Assembly (NCBI GenBank): GCA_021772915.1
Contig: JAJFLB010000031.1
Span: 16,552-80,551 of the forward strand
DNA: 64,000 nt
Direction of reading: 5' to 3'
From: Gammaproteobacteria bacterium
GTDB taxonomy: Bacteria > Pseudomonadota > Gammaproteobacteria > Xanthomonadales > SZUA-36
Part shown: one piece after another, positions 1-8,999 of the stretch
Numbering within the stretch: the stretch's first letter is position 1
Layout of the letters: each line of letters begins with the position of its first letter
Notes under the pieces: generated by a model
Databases searched by the model: none
Told to the model about the DNA's origin: nothing
The model's input: only the letters and a program-made list of their open reading frames with translations
Program-made: the position numbers and the translations under genes

Positions 1-114
1 GTTTGGACCCTTAAGGTAAATGAGCCCGGAGTTTACTGACAGGGTCATCGGACCGACCGAAAAAGACCCGCCAAAAGTTACTTTCAAATTTTTGATCTCA
101 AGCCTGTTACCCAT
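1..114 (-). CDS. ABC transporter ATP-binding protein, N-terminal fragment cut by the window edge
   Basis: Only the first 38 codons are in the window; the gene runs off the left edge. The reading begins MGNRLEIKNLKVTF, continues through a glycine/serine stretch and ends ...GLIYLKGPN, which is the usual lead-in to a Walker A (GPNGxGKS/T) motif of an ABC ATPase. The ATG lies inside the end of the upstream permease gene (overlap 107-114), so the two are probably translationally coupled as a permease-ATPase pair. Substrate cannot be told. The fold assignment rests on a short segment and is moderately secure. Confidence 0.65.
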   Translation of the reverse strand, partial: MGNRLEIKNLKVTFGGSFSVGPMTLSVNSGLIYLKGPN

Positions 115-1357
115 GTGTTCCGGTCTCTGTTTGCAGCGTAAATTTCTTCAGTCCTCGAACCATCAGTACAACGCCCGCTGGCACGACAAAACCAAGCATC
201 GTGACATAAATCCAGGGTGGCAAAGTGGTTACCAGCAGCGTGTTGATCAGCGCTACCCACAGACCCCAACCGAGCGCAGTCCCGGTGTCCAAAAGTGTAT
301 GGCAGAATAAGCCACACAACACGACCAGCGAAGTCAAAATTTGTAATGTAAACAAGGTCAGGTATGCGGCACCCATTGCAGAACCCAATATACCAAGTAG
401 CATAAAAACTGGAGCCGTCAGCAGAAAAACAAGACCCAAAAGCGCCAGACCACGGTGGAGGTGACTTATTGGCCAGCGGTGCCGCATCAGCTCCGGGCCC
501 AAATGTGTGGCCAGGCGTGAAAGTATTTCGTAGATCGGCGTGATGCCAAAAGCCAGCAGGGAACTACAAACGATAAAGGTCATCCTGCTTCCAGCTTCAG
601 TATTTATTCTAATTGCAAGCATCATGAGTAATGTGACGACACCAAGCTGGACCAGCACAAAAAGCGTTTTCCTTTCCAGACACCACAAACATCTGAAATC
701 GCGACGAATGACCGCCATGACCGGTGTTTTGCTTTTGAGGTTTCCCGGTTTTGCCTTTAAATGAGAAACAGTCTGTTCACGTATCGCTGAACTGCTCATG
801 GGTAGAAAAGCGATGGTGATAATGATCGCCAACAAAGAGACCCAGCCTTGATAGGTATATGTGAACGTGAGTATAGCGAAGGAAGTGGTTCCGATAGTGA
901 GCCATTTATATCTGCTTTTGCCGTGAAACGAAGCACCTAATATGATTGGCCAGGCAAGGCCAACAAACCCTAAATAATGGACCACCGTGTTGCCATGATT
1001 CGGGGCAAGCCACCAAATACCAATTAAGGGCAGGAATGCGATCAGAAGCGATGGTGCTAAAAAACGCACCCATCGCCATCGTGATATGGGCTGGCGCACC
1101 AGAAAAGCGATTGCTGGCTGACCCCAAACCGGTGCCAGGGCTTTTCCGGCAATGAGCCCCCAAAATAAGAAGAGGAACGTAAACAAAGCGGATAATCGTA
1201 GAGTTGGCCATATCGCGAGCTGGTTCCGCAAGGCATACCAATTCACACTCGCATCGGCGAGCACCACAACGAACAACAGGAACCCCAACGGTAACATGAC
1301 CCTTCGATAGAACGGTCTGCCGATCAATTGGAAAAATAGACGATCATGGAGAGTCAA
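107..1357 (-). CDS. Polytopic membrane protein, probable ABC transporter permease
   Basis: This is a 416-residue, strongly hydrophobic protein with about ten to twelve predicted membrane segments and no recognisable soluble domain. The start is a TTG preceded by AAGGAAG seven bases upstream, which is a good ribosome binding site; no ATG is as well placed. The stop overlaps the start of an ABC-type ATPase (1-114), which argues that this is the membrane half of an ABC exporter. I do not recognise the specific family or substrate. The 264 bp upstream (1358-1621) show no gene. Confidence 0.6.
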   Translation of the reverse strand: MTLHDRLFFQLIGRPFYRRVMLPLGFLLFVVVLADASVNWYALRNQLAIWPTLRLSALFTFLFLFWGLIAGKALAPVWGQPAIAFLVRQPISRWRWVRFLAPSLLIAFLPLIGIWWLAPNHGNTVVHYLGFVGLAWPIILGASFHGKSRYKWLTIGTTSFAILTFTYTYQGWVSLLAIIITIAFLPMSSSAIREQTVSHLKAKPGNLKSKTPVMAVIRRDFRCLWCLERKTLFVLVQLGVVTLLMMLAIRINTEAGSRMTFIVCSSLLAFGITPIYEILSRLATHLGPELMRHRWPISHLHRGLALLGLVFLLTAPVFMLLGILGSAMGAAYLTLFTLQILTSLVVLCGLFCHTLLDTGTALGWGLWVALINTLLVTTLPPWIYVTMLGFVVPAGVVLMVRGLKKFTLQTETGTHG

Positions 1358-1621
1358 AGCTTCACTTCCTTGTTAATACGCGTGTTTGTGTTTTATAAAT
1401 GGCCTCCAGATCAGTCCCTGACAGCAAATCTGCCCTCAGTTTGTCAATCCTCTTTATCCTTTCATGCATGCTCAGAATCACTTAATCGTTAGATGCGGGC
1501 GGTTCAATCGCTATATTGCCAGATACCACAGCGAACTGAATGGAGTATGGAGAAGGGAACACTTTTTTTTGCCACCCTTTTGAGACCATCAGAACTTTCC
1601 TTTGGTTGTAGGGGGGCGGAC

Positions 1622-3733
1622 TTACAGGTCGAGAACCAGCGGACTTTTGCGATCTTTCGCTGAGCTCAACGGGTGACTACTACAAATCAAGGCCACGCCC
1701 TCCTCCGGTTCCACCATGGGTGGTTCGCTATAAGCAACCTCACCCTCAATCACACGGGTTGCACAGGTCTGACAAATCCCTGAACGGCAACTGTAATCGG
1801 GTTGTAATCCTTCTGACTCAGCCAGATCCAGCAGGCTGCCTTTTGCAGGGTTCCAGGTGGTTTCTATTCCGGATCGATCAAAGCGCACCGCGACCGGCGA
1901 GATTTCACCGTACTTGTCTTCTACTAACGTGCCTGGCTTTTTGGGCTGAAGGGCAGCACCAGGACCGAAAAACTCATAATGAATACGATCATCAGGCACG
2001 TTGAGCGACTTCAGACTCTCGAACAAGCCCGTCATGAAGGCCGCGGGGCCACACAGATAAAATTCATAATCATCAAACGGCAATAGTTGCTTTAACAATC
2101 CGATATCTACCCGCCCGGTAGAGTGATAATTCGTATCTTGCACATCCTCAGCAGCAGGTTTGCTGTAAGCAATGTGGGTCCTAAGAAAAGACATATTCTG
2201 TGCGTGGCCATTCACGTTTTGGGCAAATGCGTGCTCTGAACTGCTTCGCGCGCCATGAATAAACCACACGGGCCGCTTGTTACGACAACTGGAGGTTTCA
2301 ACACCCAGGTGTTCCAGGATGCTGATCATGGGTGTGATACCCACGCCGGCGCTGAGCAAAACGATCGGTCGGTTGCTGCTCTCATCAAGCGTAAAACCAC
2401 CACGGGGTGACAGCGCCCGGATCGTGGCGCCCACCTTCACCTGATCGTGAAAATAGTTGGATGACAGACCCGGTGGCAAATCCGGTCCTGGTGCGGTCTC
2501 CCGTTTGATCGACAATCGATAATACCTACCGTTGGGTGCATTGGATATGGTGTAAGTGCGCTGGATACTTTCTTTGCCGGATTCCGGTGAAATTTGAATC
2601 GGCAGGAACTGTCCAGGCACGTGGCAAGGAATCCGATCACCACCTTTGGGTTCCAGGTAAAAAGAGGTGATGTTGCTGCTTTCCGGCTCTACGCGGGTCA
2701 CCTTGTACTCTCGGTAAACATTTCCCTGTGCCCGAGCTGCGATCTTTTCCGCAACCTGCTGCCAGGATCCCGTTTCAGTCAATACCGGTGACTGATTGCC
2801 ATAGGTCCACTTGATCGGCACGGCTTTTTCTACGATGAGCCCCTCATCAAGCACCAGACGAACGAGACTCTCCGCGCCGGTAAAGGCTTGGCGCTCTTCC
2901 GAGTCCCAGATTATTTCCGCGCTACAGGTGAGATACAACAAGTCACCCTTTTCAAAGTCGATGAACAATAAGCCGGCCCGTGGGTTGATGGAAATATTTC
3001 CAAGGGTGTTGTAATGCAGGTTGCCATTAAAGTCGGGAAAAGTCAGGGTCCGCTCATCGTCGATACGAACGAAACCCGGTTTGCCACCACGGTGTGATAC
3101 ATCCGCACCCTGGGCAATGTTACTGCCGTCATCCGAAAAATGGGAGGCAATATAGAAATGATCAGCTTTATTGATGATCTCCTTTGCCCGCTCATCCAGG
3201 GTGGTGAGTTTATGAACTGACTTATTTTCTCCCAGGGTTTCAATACCCGGCAGAAGTTCATGTTCACGAACCTGAATATATCGGGGACAATTGCCGAAAG
3301 CCTGATCGACCTTCAATACGATACCGCCTTCACCAAACTCTGCTACTTTTGTGGCCATCCGGTTTCTGCGGCGGCTCTGGTATTCAATACCCAGCACACC
3401 AACAGGCAATCCAGTGGTGAGGTTTTCGTTCAGCGGGTCTCCAAAAACTGGACGTGTCGCCAAATTCAGAGTGCGTGAATCCGGCGCGTTGGCAAAACCC
3501 GGACGACCGAATACTATCGATGCCCAGGGCCGCCCGTCTTTATCCACCGTCCCGAGCAGCATAAACGGCAGTTTGTTGTAAAAATCCTGGTGCTGCTCAG
3601 GCATGAAATCACGGATAAAGCGCCTACCCTGGGCTTCCATTTTCTCACGAACACCAAAACGACTCTGGATTTCCTGTTCACCCTGGTGAAACGGGGACTC
3701 GCTCCCGGAATTCGTCATGTTGATTTTAGCCAT
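1622..3733 (-). CDS. PNPOx-like / ferredoxin reductase / 2Fe-2S ferredoxin fusion oxidoreductase
   Basis: This 703-residue protein joins three modules. Residues about 45-290 form a pyridoxamine-phosphate-oxidase-like FMN-binding split barrel. Residues about 335-580 form an FAD/NAD(P) reductase of the ferredoxin-reductase type, with RTYTISN at 392 as the flavin-binding motif, SAGVGITP at 461 and CGPAAFM at 561. Residues about 610-703 form a plant-type 2Fe-2S ferredoxin with Cys649, Cys654, Cys657 and Cys684. It probably passes electrons from NAD(P)H through FAD and 2Fe-2S to a flavin or an oxidised substrate; the substrate is unknown. It follows a VOC-family gene by 33 bp, and both lie divergent from a LysR regulator. 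Confidence 0.8.
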   Translation of the reverse strand: MAKINMTNSGSESPFHQGEQEIQSRFGVREKMEAQGRRFIRDFMPEQHQDFYNKLPFMLLGTVDKDGRPWASIVFGRPGFANAPDSRTLNLATRPVFGDPLNENLTTGLPVGVLGIEYQSRRRNRMATKVAEFGEGGIVLKVDQAFGNCPRYIQVREHELLPGIETLGENKSVHKLTTLDERAKEIINKADHFYIASHFSDDGSNIAQGADVSHRGGKPGFVRIDDERTLTFPDFNGNLHYNTLGNISINPRAGLLFIDFEKGDLLYLTCSAEIIWDSEERQAFTGAESLVRLVLDEGLIVEKAVPIKWTYGNQSPVLTETGSWQQVAEKIAARAQGNVYREYKVTRVEPESSNITSFYLEPKGGDRIPCHVPGQFLPIQISPESGKESIQRTYTISNAPNGRYYRLSIKRETAPGPDLPPGLSSNYFHDQVKVGATIRALSPRGGFTLDESSNRPIVLLSAGVGITPMISILEHLGVETSSCRNKRPVWFIHGARSSSEHAFAQNVNGHAQNMSFLRTHIAYSKPAAEDVQDTNYHSTGRVDIGLLKQLLPFDDYEFYLCGPAAFMTGLFESLKSLNVPDDRIHYEFFGPGAALQPKKPGTLVEDKYGEISPVAVRFDRSGIETTWNPAKGSLLDLAESEGLQPDYSCRSGICQTCATRVIEGEVAYSEPPMVEPEEGVALICSSHPLSSAKDRKSPLVLDL

Positions 3734-3766
3734 GCAGAATCATCCTGATGGTTTTGGGTTCGTCAA

Positions 3767-4189
3767 TTATTCAGATGGGGAAATAAATTCTACCCGGATA
3801 CCGCCCGGAATATTGGTCATCATGTGGCGTACCTGTCCGGTGCCCAGCGGTTCAGGGGCAAATTCGATGACTACATCATCGGCGTCCTGCAGGTCCTGAC
3901 ACAAACCATCCAGCGCTGCATGATTTTCCACACCCAAGGCAAAATGATGCAGACCAATGACGTTCTTGCGATCAAAATCAACAGCAGTATCCGGGTTTGC
4001 CGCCTGCCACAAGGTAATCATGGTCACCCCATCAGTTAAGAACACTGCCGGGTAATCGGGTACTTCACCAAGCTGCTCGTAGCCAAGCGTGTTTTTGAAG
4101 AAGCTGTTGGTGGCTTCAAGATCAGGGACCGTCAGACCGATATGATGTGCCCCGCGTGTGATTGGTGTGGTGCGTTGTTGTGCAGACAT
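3767..4189 (-). CDS. VOC-family (glyoxalase/dioxygenase fold) protein
   Basis: This 140-residue single-domain protein has the two beta-alpha-beta-beta-beta repeats of the vicinal oxygen chelate fold. HHIGLTVPDLEAT near the N terminus and HHFALGV in the middle supply likely metal-ligand histidines, and IRVEFISPSE near the end supplies a glutamate. Family members include lyases, isomerases, ring-cleaving dioxygenases and antibiotic-binding proteins, so the reaction is not predictable. It is the first gene of a two-gene unit with the fusion oxidoreductase and is transcribed away from the LysR gene, suggesting one inducible catabolic or detoxification function. Confidence 0.75.
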   Translation of the reverse strand: MSAQQRTTPITRGAHHIGLTVPDLEATNSFFKNTLGYEQLGEVPDYPAVFLTDGVTMITLWQAANPDTAVDFDRKNVIGLHHFALGVENHAALDGLCQDLQDADDVVIEFAPEPLGTGQVRHMMTNIPGGIRVEFISPSE

Positions 4190-4288
4190 GTTGCTTTCTC
4201 CTTGGTTGCTTGAAAAATGAACTGTTTAATCTGGTGGTCACTTTAATTTATTTAAAAAATATAATAAATACGGAATATATAATTTGAC

Positions 4289-4307
4289 TACTCCATTTTA
4301 TGGAGTA
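4289..4307. promoter_or_regulatory. Inverted repeat at the lysR leader, candidate operator
   Basis: TACTCCAT and ATGGAGTA form a perfect 8-bp inverted repeat around TTT, ending ten bases before the lysR start. The right arm contains the only Shine-Dalgarno-like GGAG for that gene, so a protein bound here, or an RNA hairpin, could mask translation start. It sits in the divergent gap between lysR and the VOC/oxidoreductase pair, where LysR regulators usually bind. The regulatory role is inferred. Confidence 0.5.
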
Positions 4308-4317
4308 ATATAAAAAA

Positions 4318-5241
4318 ATGAACAAAGTCCAGGCAATGACTACTTTTGTCACCATTGTCAACGAGGGCAGCCTGACCGCTGCCGCAGAGGTGCTGAACAA
4401 ATCCTTACCCACGGTGGTGCGTTCACTCGCCACACTGGAAAACTTTCTCGGTGTGCGACTGTTAAACCGGACCACGCGGCGTATGGCTTTGACCGAGGAG
4501 GGTCGGCATTATTTGAACCGCTGTCAGAAAATACTGGCCGATATCAACGAGGCCGAAATTGAACTCAGCGCTGAGCATGCCGAACCAAGCGGCAGCTTGA
4601 AAGTAACCGCTTCACAGTTGTTTGGACACATGCATGTTGCCCCAATCGTTACCGGTTTTCTCGAACGGTACCACGATATGCGGGTCAGTCTATTGCTTTT
4701 GGATCGGGTCGTGAATCTGGTTGAGGAAGGACTGGATGTGGGTGTGCGTATCGGCAAATTGGCAGATTCTTCCATGATTGCCATACCGGTAGGCGAAACC
4801 CGACGCGTCGTTTGTGCCAGCCCGAGGTTTCTCGAAGCCTCTGGCCAGCCTGGTATTCCTGAAGACTTGTTTGATCAGGCATGTGTTAAATTTTCAGGTA
4901 TAACTGTAGGCAACAACTGGCAGTTCAAAGAAGGCGGGAAGACCAGAAATATTCAGATCAAGCCGGTGTTTACCTGCAACCAGGCTGCAGCCTCCATTGA
5001 AGCCTGTGAGGCGGGTCTTGGTTACGGTGTGTTTTTGTCATACATGGTGGCGCCGCAATTAAAAGCAGGTACGCTCAGGTTGGTTTTAGATGAGTTTGAG
5101 ACATCACCCTTGCCCGTGCACGTGGTTTACCAGCATGCAAAATATATATCCACCAGAACCCGGGTTTTTGTAGACTGGATGACCCGGGAGCTGCGTCAGC
5201 AGTTAGGCTACCAGTGGGCAGCACATTTTCCTTCCAGTTGA
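4318..5241 (+). CDS. LysR-family transcriptional regulator
   Basis: The 307-residue protein has a winged helix-turn-helix in residues 1-60 (SLTAAAEVLNKSLPTVVRSL, then LENFLGVRLLNRTTR) and a LysR substrate-binding domain from about 90 to 300. This is the normal family length. It is divergent from the VOC protein and the fusion oxidoreductase, its likely targets, and probably represses or autoregulates itself through the shared gap of 128 bp. The inducer is unknown. The region is AT-rich just before the start, fitting a promoter. Confidence 0.9.
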   Translation: MNKVQAMTTFVTIVNEGSLTAAAEVLNKSLPTVVRSLATLENFLGVRLLNRTTRRMALTEEGRHYLNRCQKILADINEAEIELSAEHAEPSGSLKVTASQLFGHMHVAPIVTGFLERYHDMRVSLLLLDRVVNLVEEGLDVGVRIGKLADSSMIAIPVGETRRVVCASPRFLEASGQPGIPEDLFDQACVKFSGITVGNNWQFKEGGKTRNIQIKPVFTCNQAAASIEACEAGLGYGVFLSYMVAPQLKAGTLRLVLDEFETSPLPVHVVYQHAKYISTRTRVFVDWMTRELRQQLGYQWAAHFPSS

Positions 5242-5410
5242 GCTGGCTGGCAGTATGTCAGGTATCCATTCTCAGTCATGCTGTGTTTTAGCCTTGACTA
5301 CACTACGGTAAGTGGCTTGATTTATCTGTACTACAGCAGGTTCAGTGTTCTGCCGGCACATGTTTGCCGCCTTTAACTGCAAGATTGGACAGGCCCCGCC
5401 GACAAGCTGA

Positions 5411-6259
5411 TTATCGCTTTCGATAGCGGGTGGGTGTAGTTCCGGTGTGCTTCTTGAATGTTTTAGCGAAGGCCAGGTCCGACTCGTATCCAACCCGATT
5501 AGCAACTTCGTAGAGGGGTAGATTTGTTGTCTGCAGAAACTCCTTGGCACGCTGCACACGCAACAAGGTCAGATACTCAAACATGGGTTGGCCTACCAGT
5601 TCTTTAAATCGCTTTGCGAAGGCTGCCCGGGACATTCCAATCTCCCCCCCCAGCTTTTCGAGCGTCCAGGCCATGTGGGGCGTGTTGTGAAGATGCTGCA
5701 AAGCCTTTGCAATACGCTTGTCGGACAAGGCCTTTATGAACGGGCTTTGCTCCCCGCGGCCAAAGTTGATTCTAATCAACTCGACCAGGACGACTTCGGT
5801 GAGTTTGTTCACGACTAACTCCGCCCCGGGTTGCTGGGACAGATATTCAGCGCTTAGTTGGTCCAGGGTACTTTTAAGCCAGGGATGTTTGAACAACTCC
5901 TCTTCCCTGACGATGGTCAGGGTCGGCAAAACATCCAACAGCGGCGTGCCGGTTTCCTGTTCAAACTCACAATAGCCACAAAGCAATAATGTACCAGCCT
6001 TGCCCGACGGTGGTGTTTGGCCCGTCGGGTGACTGGCCAATACGTGATCCCGACCAGGCTCGATAAATACCAGATCCCCTGGACCCAGGCACACCCTGCG
6101 GTCCGCAGACATCAGCCAGCATTCACCTCGGCGCACCAGATGAAAACTGGCCGACTTGGTGTCTTTGAATTCCATGCTCCAGGGTGCCTGCAGCTTATCG
6201 CAAAAATACACACTCCCACGCACCCGCATGGATCTCAAAATGTCGCTCAATGCCTCCAT
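5411..6259 (-). CDS. AraC-family transcriptional regulator with N-terminal cupin domain
   Basis: The 282-residue protein has an N-terminal cupin-type sensor (about residues 15-130, including the CLGPGDLVFIEPGRDHVL stretch) and a C-terminal pair of helix-turn-helix motifs (about 180-282), with the diagnostic ending VANRVGYESDLAFAKTFKKH followed by TGTTPTRYR. Such cupin-AraC regulators often control neighbouring oxidoreductase or efflux genes. It is divergent from the glutaredoxin gene and convergent with lysR. The effector is unknown. Confidence 0.88.
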   Translation of the reverse strand: MEALSDILRSMRVRGSVYFCDKLQAPWSMEFKDTKSASFHLVRRGECWLMSADRRVCLGPGDLVFIEPGRDHVLASHPTGQTPPSGKAGTLLLCGYCEFEQETGTPLLDVLPTLTIVREEELFKHPWLKSTLDQLSAEYLSQQPGAELVVNKLTEVVLVELIRINFGRGEQSPFIKALSDKRIAKALQHLHNTPHMAWTLEKLGGEIGMSRAAFAKRFKELVGQPMFEYLTLLRVQRAKEFLQTTNLPLYEVANRVGYESDLAFAKTFKKHTGTTPTRYRKR

Positions 6260-6385
6260 AGACTATCTTCCTTAAATAATACAAAATAGACGATTGGTAA
6301 TAAAAATACATACATTCTGTTATAGAAAGAGCTGATGACTAACCATATTATATGTATCAAGAATTTGCAAGAAAGGCTCAATACG

Positions 6386-6661
6386 ATGACAAGAGTAGAA
6401 ATATATACCAAGAACTGGTGTCCCTATTGCGCCCGCGCCAAACAACACCTTGATAGCAAGGGCGTAAGTTACGAGGAGATTGATGTCACCAACGATTCTG
6501 TAAGAGAGCTGGAAATGATCAATCGTTCTGAAAAACATACGGTGCCGCAGATATTTATTGGCGGGCAGCACCTGGGTGGCAGCGATGAGCTGTTTGTAGC
6601 GGAAAATAATGGGAGTCTAGACTGGCTGTTGTCGGAGAATACTAAAGGAAAAGCTGCATGA
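6386..6661 (+). CDS. grxC: Glutaredoxin 3
   Basis: This 91-residue dithiol glutaredoxin has CPYC at residues 11-14 and the conserved TVPQIFIGGQHLGGSDEL cis-proline and glutathione-binding stretch. It reduces protein disulfides and mixed glutathione disulfides in the cytoplasm. The start at 6386 is chosen because MTRVEIYTKNWCPYC matches the family N terminus and follows AAGAAAGG; an upstream in-frame ATG at 6335 would add 17 residues that the family lacks. The gene is monocistronic and divergent from the AraC regulator. Confidence 0.93.
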   Translation: MTRVEIYTKNWCPYCARAKQHLDSKGVSYEEIDVTNDSVRELEMINRSEKHTVPQIFIGGQHLGGSDELFVAENNGSLDWLLSENTKGKAA

Positions 6662-6769
6662 GACCGCTGGTGGTTAATGTTGTACAAAACAGGGTGCAGC
6701 GACTACCGGTATAAGCGACCTTCAAGCTGTGCTTACCACAGGTAACGCTTAACCAAACGGAGAAATATC

Positions 6770-8026
6770 ATGAGCAGTAAGGCACTAAACAGAGTTGCTG
6801 TAGTCGGTGGTGCACGTACGCCCTTTGCAAAAGCGGGGACCGCGCTGAAGGACTATTCCGCCCTGGAGTTGGCTGTTCATTCCGTAAATGGCGCGCTGGA
6901 GAAGCTGGACCTGGATCCTGGCACTGTTGACCAATTAGTTTATGGCACGGTGATTGTCAATCCAGCGGTCCCTCATCTTGCTCGTGAGGTCAATTTTAAA
7001 AGCGAACTGCCGGCAAAAGTACGTGCGCTAACGGTGACGGACAATTGCATCAGCGGAACCTCTGCCATTGAATCTGTCCACGACAGCATCGCAATGGGCA
7101 GGGCGAAGACCGGGATTGCAGGTGGCGTGGAGTCCATGTCTAACCCACCGGTGATGTTCACCAAACAGGCAAGTCGCATATTCCTGGATGTCGCAAATGC
7201 AAAAACACTGGGTGACCGAATCAAGCTAATGGCCAGGTTACGGCCGCGGGACTTCAAACCTTGGTCATACGGCATTGCGGAGCCCTCCACCGGTCTGACC
7301 ATGGGTGAACATACCGAAATCACAGTAAAACAATGGCAGATCTCCAGGAAAGAGCAGGATGCAATTGCGTTTCGTAGCCATATGAACGCGTACCAAGCCA
7401 CTGCAAACGGCCGACTACAGGCGGAGATTTATCCTCTCATGGGTATTGATCGTGATTTGTTGATTCGGTCAGACACGAATATGGACGCGCTGGCGAAATT
7501 AAAACCGGTATTTGATCGAAGCGATTCGGGAACAATTACCGCCGGCAACTCAAGTGCGCTGACGGACGGTGCGGCTGCCGTAGTACTGATGTCAGAAGAC
7601 CACGCACATCAATCAGGTTATGAACCTCTTGCTTACGTCAAAGATTTTATCAGCGTTGGAATCGACCCAAGGGATGGGTTACTGATGGGTCCCGGTATCG
7701 CAGTGCCCAGACTGCTCAAACAAAACGGGTTGGCGCTTGATGATATCGACATCATTGAAATGCACGAGGCATTTGGTGGTCAGGTAGTTTCAAACCTAAA
7801 GGCCTGGGAACAGGGTTGGAAGGAGCCGGCCATCGGCCGCGTTGATCGCGACATCCTAAACCCTTTGGGCAGCTCAATCGCTGTCGGTCATCCATTCGCT
7901 GCAACCGGCGCGCGTATTGTTACCACGCTTGCAAATGAATTGAAACGACGCGATGCGCGCTATGGTCTGGTCAGCATTTGTGGTGCGGGAGCAACCGCTG
8001 TTGCCCTGTTATTAGAGCGGACCTAG
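6770..8026 (+). CDS. Acetyl-CoA acyltransferase (thiolase)
   Basis: The 418-residue thiolase has the nucleophilic cysteine at 93 in DNCISGTSAIE, the HEAFGGQ histidine region, GHPFAATGAR, and the C-terminal SICGAGAT with the second catalytic cysteine. It either cleaves 3-ketoacyl-CoA to acetyl-CoA and a shortened acyl-CoA, or condenses acetyl-CoA units. The sequence looks closer to FadI-type enzymes than to PhaA, but no FadJ partner lies beside it. A GGAG precedes the ATG. It is convergent with cmoB. Confidence 0.85.
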   Translation: MSSKALNRVAVVGGARTPFAKAGTALKDYSALELAVHSVNGALEKLDLDPGTVDQLVYGTVIVNPAVPHLAREVNFKSELPAKVRALTVTDNCISGTSAIESVHDSIAMGRAKTGIAGGVESMSNPPVMFTKQASRIFLDVANAKTLGDRIKLMARLRPRDFKPWSYGIAEPSTGLTMGEHTEITVKQWQISRKEQDAIAFRSHMNAYQATANGRLQAEIYPLMGIDRDLLIRSDTNMDALAKLKPVFDRSDSGTITAGNSSALTDGAAAVVLMSEDHAHQSGYEPLAYVKDFISVGIDPRDGLLMGPGIAVPRLLKQNGLALDDIDIIEMHEAFGGQVVSNLKAWEQGWKEPAIGRVDRDILNPLGSSIAVGHPFAATGARIVTTLANELKRRDARYGLVSICGAGATAVALLLERT

Positions 8027-8066
8027 ACTGGTCTTCAACAACGGGTGCCTATATTTGTTCTATTGA

Positions 8067-8999
8067 CTAGGCTCTAATCAAAAGCACGGCTCTGACCGGT
8101 GCGGGGTGTCCTTCAACGGTTAAGGTCTGGTTTTTGTTATCCAAACCCTCGCGCAGTGATTCAAAGATCATCCACTCGGTGCAGCGTTGCTCACGGGTCG
8201 TGGTCTTGCTTATGTCAAGCACCTTGCCGGCCGACAAACCGGCTTGTTTTAACCAGTGTTGCAATTTGATGAGCGTGGGAATGGCGTGCACATTACGCAT
8301 GCGGGCATAGCGGCCGGCTGGCTGCAGTGTCTGCTCGCTTTCTTCCTCAAGGACCAGTGTTTCCAACACAATCTGCCCGCCGGTTCGGGTCAGTGTTTTG
8401 AGCTGTTCCAAGTGTTGGACCGGGTTCTGTCGATGATACAAAACCCCCATTGAAAACACACAGTCAAACGCGCACGTGGATGTGGGCAGGTCTTCGATAC
8501 CCAACGGCAAGACGAAGTTATTCAGTCCGGGACAGATTTTTTGCATCGCCAGCCATTGCATGACAAACACCAGCGTTGGATCAATACCAACTACCACAGC
8601 CGCACCGGCGCCCAACATTCGTAGCCCGAAGTAGCCATTGCCACAGCCGATGTCCAGTATCCGCAGCCCTGCAAGCTCAAGGTGCGGCGCAATGCGGTTC
8701 CATTTCCAGTCAGACCGCCATTCGGTGTCTATTTCGACTCCACCCAATGCCACTGGTCCTTTTCGCCAGGGGTGGAGCTTCATTAACATTTTTGCCAGCT
8801 GTTGAGGGTCATCAACGGCGCGGCCCAGCACCGGCGTTTCCCGGTTAAGTTCGAACCAGGGATCACCTGCGGGCAGGCCATCGATCACTTCCTGCCAACG
8901 GGGCCAGTCACCGTGCGGGTTGCTTTGCAGTTTTTGCCAGCCCAGTTCCGCCAGTTCCGCCCAACTGGTCGCTGTTAGTCTTTGGTAGGGATTTCTCAC
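8067..8999 (-). CDS. cmoB: tRNA U34 carboxymethyltransferase CmoB
   Basis: The 310-residue protein transfers a carboxymethyl group from carboxy-S-adenosylmethionine to 5-hydroxyuridine at the wobble position of several tRNAs, giving uridine 5-oxyacetic acid. The N terminus (about 1-95, including MKLHPWRKGP) is the CmoB-specific region, followed by a Rossmann methyltransferase domain with LDIGCGNGYFGLRML near 115 and VFSMGVLYHRQNP near 180. It overlaps the end of cmoA by four bases (ATGA), so the two form a translationally coupled operon. Confidence 0.95.
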   Translation of the reverse strand: MRNPYQRLTATSWAELAELGWQKLQSNPHGDWPRWQEVIDGLPAGDPWFELNRETPVLGRAVDDPQQLAKMLMKLHPWRKGPVALGGVEIDTEWRSDWKWNRIAPHLELAGLRILDIGCGNGYFGLRMLGAGAAVVVGIDPTLVFVMQWLAMQKICPGLNNFVLPLGIEDLPTSTCAFDCVFSMGVLYHRQNPVQHLEQLKTLTRTGGQIVLETLVLEEESEQTLQPAGRYARMRNVHAIPTLIKLQHWLKQAGLSAGKVLDISKTTTREQRCTEWMIFESLREGLDNKNQTLTVEGHPAPVRAVLLIRA

